From Marinibacterium sp050389775 (GTDB lineage Bacteria; Pseudomonadota; Alphaproteobacteria; Rhodobacterales; Rhodobacteraceae), in assembly GCF_050389775.1 (NCBI RefSeq), contig NZ_CP177144.1, positions 620,001 through 684,000 of the forward strand: a DNA stretch of 64,000 nt. Direction: 5' to 3'. The stretch's first letter is position 1; every line of letters starts with the position of its first letter. The notes below the pieces were generated by a model that did not search any database, had not been told where the DNA came from, and was given only the letters and a program-made list of their open reading frames with translations. The position numbers were made by a program, and so were the translations under genes. Of this stretch, positions 59,493-64,000 are shown in pieces.

Positions 59493-60890
59493 ATGCAGCA
59501 ATCGGAGGTGAACTTAAGACTGGGCCAGCAGCGCGGCAACTGGATCCGCCTGCGCACGCTCATCCTGCTACGATGGGTCGCGATCGTCGGCCAGGTCACG
59601 GCGATCACCGTGGCCGAGCGCACCTATCACCTGACGCTGGATGTCGGCCTGTGTTTCCTGGCTGTGGGCGTGGCCGTGATCGGCAACCTGGTGGCCATGT
59701 TCGTCTATCCCGAGAACAAGCGCCTGACCGAGGCCGAGAACTTCCTGATGGTGCTGTTCGACCTGTTGCAGCTGTCCGCCCTGCTGTTCCTGACCGGCGG
59801 GCTGAACAACCCGTTCTCGGTCCTGCTGCTGGCTCCGGTGACCGTGGCGGCCAACGTGCTGTCGCTGCGTTCGACCATGCTGGTCGGCGGCACGGCCATT
59901 GTCATCGTCACCCTGCTGGCCGAATTCCACCTGCCCCTGCGCACCGATACCGGGGTTGTCCTGCAGGTTCCGGCGATCTTCGTCTTCGGCACCTGGCTGT
60001 CGCTGATCATCGCGACGATCTTCATGGCGCTCTATTCGCGGCGGGTTTCGTCCGAGATGAATTCCATGGCCGATGCGCTGACCGCGACCCAGATGGCCCT
60101 GGCCCGCGAACAGAAGCTGACCGACCTGGGCGGGGTGGTGGCCGCCGCCGCGCATGAGCTGGGCACGCCGCTGGCCACGATCAAGCTGACCTCGGCCGAG
60201 CTGATGGAAGAGCTCGACGACCGGCCCGACCTGCGCGAGGATGCCGCGCTGATCCGCCAGCAGGCCGACCGTTGCCGCGACATCCTGCGCGACATGGGAC
60301 GGGCCGGAAAGGACGACCTGCACCTGCGCCAGGCGCCGCTGTCGGCCGTGCTGGAAGAAGCCGCCGAGCCGCATATGTACCGCGGCAAGCTGATCCATTT
60401 CGAGGACGGGCCCGGCGAGGGCGGTGACCTGCAGCAACCGTCGATCCTGCGCATGCCCGAGGTCATCCACGGCATGCGCAACCTGATCCAGAACGCGGTG
60501 GATTTCGCCCATGGCAATGTCTGGGTCGAATCGATGTGGACGGCCGACCGGATCACGGTGCGGATTCTCGATGACGGCGACGGGTTTCCGGCGCATCTGA
60601 TCGGGCGCATCGGCGACCCGTTCGTGCGCCGGCGCAAGACCGAGACCGAGCGCGCCGCGCGCCCGGAATACGAAGGCATGGGGCTGGGGCTGTTCATCGC
60701 CAAGACCCTGCTCGAACGCTCCGGGGCCGAGCTGAGTTTTGCCAATGGCACCGACCCTTACGGCAGCGATCTGCCCCCGGCCGAACGGCGCGGCGCGATC
60801 ATCGAAGTGGCCTGGCCGCGCGACAAGATCGATGCCCGCGACAGCGCCAATGCCGTGCCGATCGGGGCCAACCGCCAGTTCCGCGCGTGA
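59493..60890 (+). CDS. regB: Redox sensor histidine kinase RegB/PrrB/ActS
   Basis: RegB (465 residues) has six membrane segments with the quinone-linked GGLNNPFSVLLLAPVTV, an H-box VAAAAHELGTPLATIKLTSA, the redox Cys in IRQQADRCRDILRDMG, N-box GMRNLIQNAVDFAHGNV and G-boxes DDGDGFP and EGMGLGLFIAKTLLE. It senses ubiquinone pool and thiol redox state and phosphorylates RegA. All sensing and catalytic residues are present. It is divergent from senC-regA. Confidence 0.97.
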   Translation: MQQSEVNLRLGQQRGNWIRLRTLILLRWVAIVGQVTAITVAERTYHLTLDVGLCFLAVGVAVIGNLVAMFVYPENKRLTEAENFLMVLFDLLQLSALLFLTGGLNNPFSVLLLAPVTVAANVLSLRSTMLVGGTAIVIVTLLAEFHLPLRTDTGVVLQVPAIFVFGTWLSLIIATIFMALYSRRVSSEMNSMADALTATQMALAREQKLTDLGGVVAAAAHELGTPLATIKLTSAELMEELDDRPDLREDAALIRQQADRCRDILRDMGRAGKDDLHLRQAPLSAVLEEAAEPHMYRGKLIHFEDGPGEGGDLQQPSILRMPEVIHGMRNLIQNAVDFAHGNVWVESMWTADRITVRILDDGDGFPAHLIGRIGDPFVRRRKTETERAARPEYEGMGLGLFIAKTLLERSGAELSFANGTDPYGSDLPPAERRGAIIEVAWPRDKIDARDSANAVPIGANRQFRA

Positions 60891-60954
60891 GTGCGGCGCA
60901 CAACCGATGCAAGTGTTAAGTAGCGAGAATTCTCTTGGTTTCGCAATGAACTGA

Positions 60955-60969
60955 TTAAGCTCGCGTTAA
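60955..60969. promoter_or_regulatory. Perfect CtrA box upstream of the PAS protein
   Basis: TTAA-GCTCGCG-TTAA, an exact TTAA-N7-TTAA, 50 bp before the chosen ATG at 61020. Spacing is in the same range (46-59 bp) as the flagellar sites in this window. Confidence 0.8.
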
Positions 60970-61019
60970 CTCTTTTGCGGCCAGGATGGCGACTGAGCTT
61001 GACGCGACGGATTGCGGAT

Positions 61020-62603
61020 ATGGACTTTGCTGACGTGCTGGAATGGGCGGGCCTGGCGGCGCTTTGCGCTGCCGCCGCGATAGGGGCGACGATCTGGCTG
61101 CAGGCCGGGCGCAACGGTCCGTCCAGCCGATCGCGCCAGGTCGCCCGCCTGCCCGAGCAATCGGAACCGGTATTCCTGTTCGACGAGGACATGCTGATCG
61201 ATTCCAGCGCCTCGGGCCGCGCCCTGCTGGAGGCCGATGAAGAGGATGGCACGCGTGCCGATCTCGACGACCTGGGCCTGTTGCGCCACATCCTGGCCAA
61301 GCGGTTCCTCGATCTCGACACGCTCGACACCATGACCGACGAGGCGGTGTTTTCCGCCCGCGATCCGCTGGACGGCTATGAATTGCTGGCCGAACGGCTC
61401 GAAGGCATCCTGCGGCTCGAAGTCCGGCCGGTCCAGCTGCCCGGCCTGGCCAATACCCGCAGCCCCGCCGCGCTGCATGCGCTCGAGGTCGAATACGACA
61501 CGCTGCGCTCGACGATGGACCTGGCACCCTACCCGATCTGGCGGGTCAATGACGGTGGCGAGGTCAGCTGGTACAACGCGGCCTATGCCGACCTGTTTCA
61601 TCGCACCCATGGCACGCGGCCACAGCCGGGCAAGCGGCTGTTCCAGTCGGGGCTGGATACCAAGCCCAGCGGCAGCCGGATCCGGGCGTCGATTTCCATT
61701 CCCGGCCAGGACAATTTCTATTGGTACGATGTCTGGATTGCCCGGCACGATGGCTATCGCATGTTCTATGCCGTCGATGTCGGCGCCGTGGTCAACGCCG
61801 AGATCGCCCAGCGGAACTTCGTGCAGACCCTGACCAAGACCTTTGCCCAGCTGTCCATCGGCCTGGCCATCTTCGACCGCAACCGCCAGCTGGCCCTGTT
61901 CAACCCGGCCCTGATCGACCTGACCTCGCTGCCCGCCGATTTCCTGTCGGCCCGGCCCAACCTGCTCAGCTTCTTCGACCGGCTGCGCGATGCGCGCATG
62001 ATGCCCGAGCCCAAGAATTATTCGACCTGGCGCGACCAGATGGCCGACCTGGTCGCCGCCGCGGCCAATGGCGACTACCGCGAGACCTGGTCGCTGCCGT
62101 CCGGGTCGATCTACCAGGTCAGCGGTCGGCCCCATCCCGATGGCGCCGTGGCCTTCCTGTTCGAGGACATCACCGCCGAGGTCACCCTGACCCGCCGCTT
62201 CCGGTCCGAGCTGGAGATGAGCGAGGCGATCCTCGACCATCTTGACGACGCCGTTGCGGTCTTTGCGGCCAATGGCGTGCTGACCCTGTCGAACGCCGCC
62301 TATCGCCAGCTGTGGAATGTCGACCCCGATGCCTCCTTTGCCGAGGTCACGATCCACGACGCCACCCGCGACTGGCAGTCCCGGTCGATGCCCACGCCGG
62401 TCTGGGGCGACCTGCGCGATTTCGTCGCCACCCCGGTCGAGCGGACGACCTGGTGGGCGGGCATCCGGCTGAACAATGGCGACGAGGTCATCTGCACCGT
62501 CCATCCGATCCAGGACGGCGCCACGCTGGTCTGTTTCCGCGGCAACCGGCTGACCGAAGCCGCCGGACAGGACGACGGCATGTTGCAGGCGGATGCGCGC
62601 TGA
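61020..62603 (+). CDS. Membrane-anchored multi-PAS protein without kinase domain
   Basis: The 527-residue protein has one N-terminal membrane helix (AGLAALCAAAAIGATIWL) and at least three PAS-like modules, at about 150-270 (TMDLAPYPIWRVNDGGEVSW), 275-385 (FAQLSIGLAIFDRNRQLALF) and 390-500 (ILDHLDDAVAVFAANGVLTL). It ends without any H-box or ATPase motifs. It could be a DivL-like or other signalling scaffold of the CtrA network; the perfect CtrA box upstream supports a link to that network. ATG 61020 is chosen; a TTG at 60975 is possible. The stop is 42 bp before tsaE. Confidence 0.75.
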   Translation: MDFADVLEWAGLAALCAAAAIGATIWLQAGRNGPSSRSRQVARLPEQSEPVFLFDEDMLIDSSASGRALLEADEEDGTRADLDDLGLLRHILAKRFLDLDTLDTMTDEAVFSARDPLDGYELLAERLEGILRLEVRPVQLPGLANTRSPAALHALEVEYDTLRSTMDLAPYPIWRVNDGGEVSWYNAAYADLFHRTHGTRPQPGKRLFQSGLDTKPSGSRIRASISIPGQDNFYWYDVWIARHDGYRMFYAVDVGAVVNAEIAQRNFVQTLTKTFAQLSIGLAIFDRNRQLALFNPALIDLTSLPADFLSARPNLLSFFDRLRDARMMPEPKNYSTWRDQMADLVAAAANGDYRETWSLPSGSIYQVSGRPHPDGAVAFLFEDITAEVTLTRRFRSELEMSEAILDHLDDAVAVFAANGVLTLSNAAYRQLWNVDPDASFAEVTIHDATRDWQSRSMPTPVWGDLRDFVATPVERTTWWAGIRLNNGDEVICTVHPIQDGATLVCFRGNRLTEAAGQDDGMLQADAR

Positions 62604-62645
62604 TCGCATCTTGCGGGGGGCCGGAACGGGCGGCATTCTGCGCGC

Positions 62646-63116
62646 ATGTCGCCGCGCCGCCTCTCCCTGCCCTCCCCGGATGCCACCACCGCCCTTGCCG
62701 CGGCGCTTGGCCAATGCCTTTCGCCCGGTGATGTCGTGCTGTTGCATGGCCCTGTCGGCGCTGGAAAATCCCACTTCGCCCGGGGCCTGATCCAATCGCT
62801 GCAGGACATCCCCGAAGACGTCCCCAGCCCGACCTTCACCCTGGTCCAAAGTTATGACACCACGCGCGGACCACTGTGGCATTGCGATCTCTATCGCATG
62901 TCCGGGCCTGACGAGCTGATCGAACTTGGGCTGATCGACGCCTTCGATACAGCCATCTGCCTGGTCGAATGGCCCGACCGGCTGGGCGAGCTGGCCCCGG
63001 CCGGCGCGCTGAACCTGACCTTTGTCCCCGATCCCGACGATCCCGACCGCCGCACATTGACCATCGACGCCGGCACGCCGGACTGGGCCGCGCGCCTCGA
63101 TGGGCTGGCCGCATGA
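62646..63116 (+). CDS. tsaE: tRNA t6A biosynthesis ATPase TsaE
   Basis: TsaE (156 residues) has Walker A HGPVGAGKSHFARGLIQSL, the region VPSPTFTLVQSYDT, the acidic WHCDLYRMSGPDELIELGL and VEWPDRLGELAP. It powers turnover of the TsaB-TsaD complex. Its partner gene tsaD is in the window at 48802. It overlaps the following phosphotransferase gene by 4 bp, a conserved alphaproteobacterial pair. Confidence 0.95.
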   Translation: MSPRRLSLPSPDATTALAAALGQCLSPGDVVLLHGPVGAGKSHFARGLIQSLQDIPEDVPSPTFTLVQSYDTTRGPLWHCDLYRMSGPDELIELGLIDAFDTAICLVEWPDRLGELAPAGALNLTFVPDPDDPDRRTLTIDAGTPDWAARLDGLAA

Positions 63117-64000
63117 CCGCCCGCGACCGCCAGATCGCCGCCTTTCTCGCCGGGGCCGGTTGGGCCGATGCCGACCGCCGCGCGCTGGCCGGCGATGCCT
63201 CGGCCCGGCGCTATGACCGGCTGACCGATGGCCGGGGCCATGCCGCCGTGCTGATGATCGCCCCGCCCGAGGATGCCGCCGGCATCACGACCTTCCAGCG
63301 CCTGGCCGATCACCTGGCCGCCGCCGGCCTGTCGGCCCCGCGCATCCTGGCCGCCGATGCCGATACCGGGCTGATGCTGCTGGAAGACCTGGGCGACGAC
63401 ACCTTCACCCGGCTGATCGCCCGCGCCCCTGCCCGCGAGCCCGATCTTTACGCCGCCGCGACCGACCTGCTGGCCGAGCTGCGCGCGATGGACCGGCCCG
63501 AAGGGCTGGTCACGCTCGATCCGGTCACCCTGGCCGGCATGACCGACCTGGCCTTCACCCGCTATGCCGCGCCGATCACCGGCGCCGATGCCACGCCCCG
63601 GATCCTGCCCCGGCTCGAAGACTTGTTCCACGATGCCCTGCGCGGACCGGCCGTTTTCCTGCATCGCGACTACCATGCCGATAACCTGCTGTGGCTGCCC
63701 GACCGCACCGGGCCGGCCCGCGTCGGGCTGCTGGATTTCCAGGATGCCGTGGCCGGACCCGAGGCCTATGACCTGGTTTCGCTGCTGCAGGATGCCCGGC
63801 GGGACGTGCCCGCCGCCGTCGAAATCGCCATGACCGCCCGGTTCCGCGACACCCTGGGCCAGGACGATCACACCTTCCGCACGGCCTATGCCGTGCTGGG
63901 CCTGCAGCGCAACCTGCGGATCCTGGGCGTCTTTGCCCGGCTGGCCTGCGATTTCGGCAAGCCCCGCTACCTTGACCTGATGCCCCGCGTCTTTGGCCAC
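63113..64000 (+). CDS. AmgK-like sugar (aminoglycoside-fold) phosphotransferase, 3' end cut by window
   Basis: 296 codons are open to the window edge, so the C-terminus is missing. It shows the APH fold: GDASARRYDRLTDGRGHAAV at the nucleotide loop, MLLEDLGDDTFTRLI at the hinge, the catalytic FLHRDYHADNLLWLP (HxDxxxxN) and GLLDFQDAVAGPEAYDLVSL with the metal Asp. Next to tsaE this is the place of the anomeric MurNAc/GlcNAc kinase AmgK of the cell-wall recycling shunt, normally followed by murU, which would lie outside the window. Confidence 0.88.
   Translation, partial: MTARDRQIAAFLAGAGWADADRRALAGDASARRYDRLTDGRGHAAVLMIAPPEDAAGITTFQRLADHLAAAGLSAPRILAADADTGLMLLEDLGDDTFTRLIARAPAREPDLYAAATDLLAELRAMDRPEGLVTLDPVTLAGMTDLAFTRYAAPITGADATPRILPRLEDLFHDALRGPAVFLHRDYHADNLLWLPDRTGPARVGLLDFQDAVAGPEAYDLVSLLQDARRDVPAAVEIAMTARFRDTLGQDDHTFRTAYAVLGLQRNLRILGVFARLACDFGKPRYLDLMPRVFGH

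Overview
This 64 kb window is high-GC alphaproteobacterial chromosome, most likely from a roseobacter-type member of the Rhodobacterales. The support is a RegB/SenC/RegA redox module with ahcY nearby, a CtrA-type flagellar locus (two perfect and two 7-of-8 TTAA-N7-TTAA boxes), MotE, SltF, a DUF2853 protein, a Mic60-like/HemY/HemD group, and many 4-nt ATGA/GTGA gene overlaps. No phage, insertion sequence or CRISPR array was seen.

Layout. 1-18.5 kb: flagellar genes. Rightward: flgF (cut by the window edge)-flgG-flgA-flgH and a FliL paralogue. A bactofilin and a TTG-started serine hydrolase follow. A long leftward run, fliL-orf-motE-motA-AMIN/helical-repeat protein-sltF-flhA-fliR-flhB-FliJ-like, diverges from rightward fliF-fliH-fliN-fliP. 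18.5-32 kb: a metabolic block. It holds a three-gene operon (oversized GltB-like protein, CysJ-like diflavin reductase, HemS/HmuS-like protein), ilvD, a hotdog thioesterase facing an HxlR regulator, and a TetR regulator facing an Old Yellow Enzyme. 32-37.9 kb: flagella resume with flgE-flgK-flgL-flgI and motB. 38-42 kb: 3-methyladenine glycosylase, a polar amino-acid ABC transporter and an agmatinase-family ureohydrolase. 42.4-44.5 kb: tRNA-Thr(CGU) and a lone flavin-dependent tryptophan-halogenase-like gene behind two spaced palindromes. 44.7-52 kb: hemD, a Mic60-like gene and hemY, divergent from tsaD-gpsA-yciI-EVE. 52-58 kb: a candidate structured RNA, DUF2853, an outer-membrane protein, a PRC-barrel protein, ahcY, FkbM and HD proteins. 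58-64 kb: regA and senC facing regB, a CtrA-boxed PAS protein without a kinase domain, tsaE and a truncated amgK-like gene.

How it works together. The flagellar genes give most of the type III export gate (FlhA, FlhB, FliR, FliP), the MS ring, part of the C ring (FliN), rod, hook, P and L rings, hook-filament junction, stator, and a peptidoglycan lytic enzyme for rod passage. FliG, FliM, FliI, FliQ and flagellin are not in the window. The CtrA-like boxes lie 46-59 bp upstream of fliL/fliF, flgE, motB and the PAS gene, which suggests cell-cycle-type control of motility.

The best candidate for an undescribed system is the GltB-like/diflavin-reductase/HemS-like operon. The GltB-like protein keeps its glutaminase motifs but has an extra domain of about 100 residues before the FMN domain, a C-terminal extension of about 200 residues and an unusual iron-sulfur cysteine spacing. 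Its partner gene encodes a CysJ-type reductase rather than GltD. Second-tier leads are the structured RNA at 52.2-52.3 kb and the AMIN-domain stator-accessory candidate.
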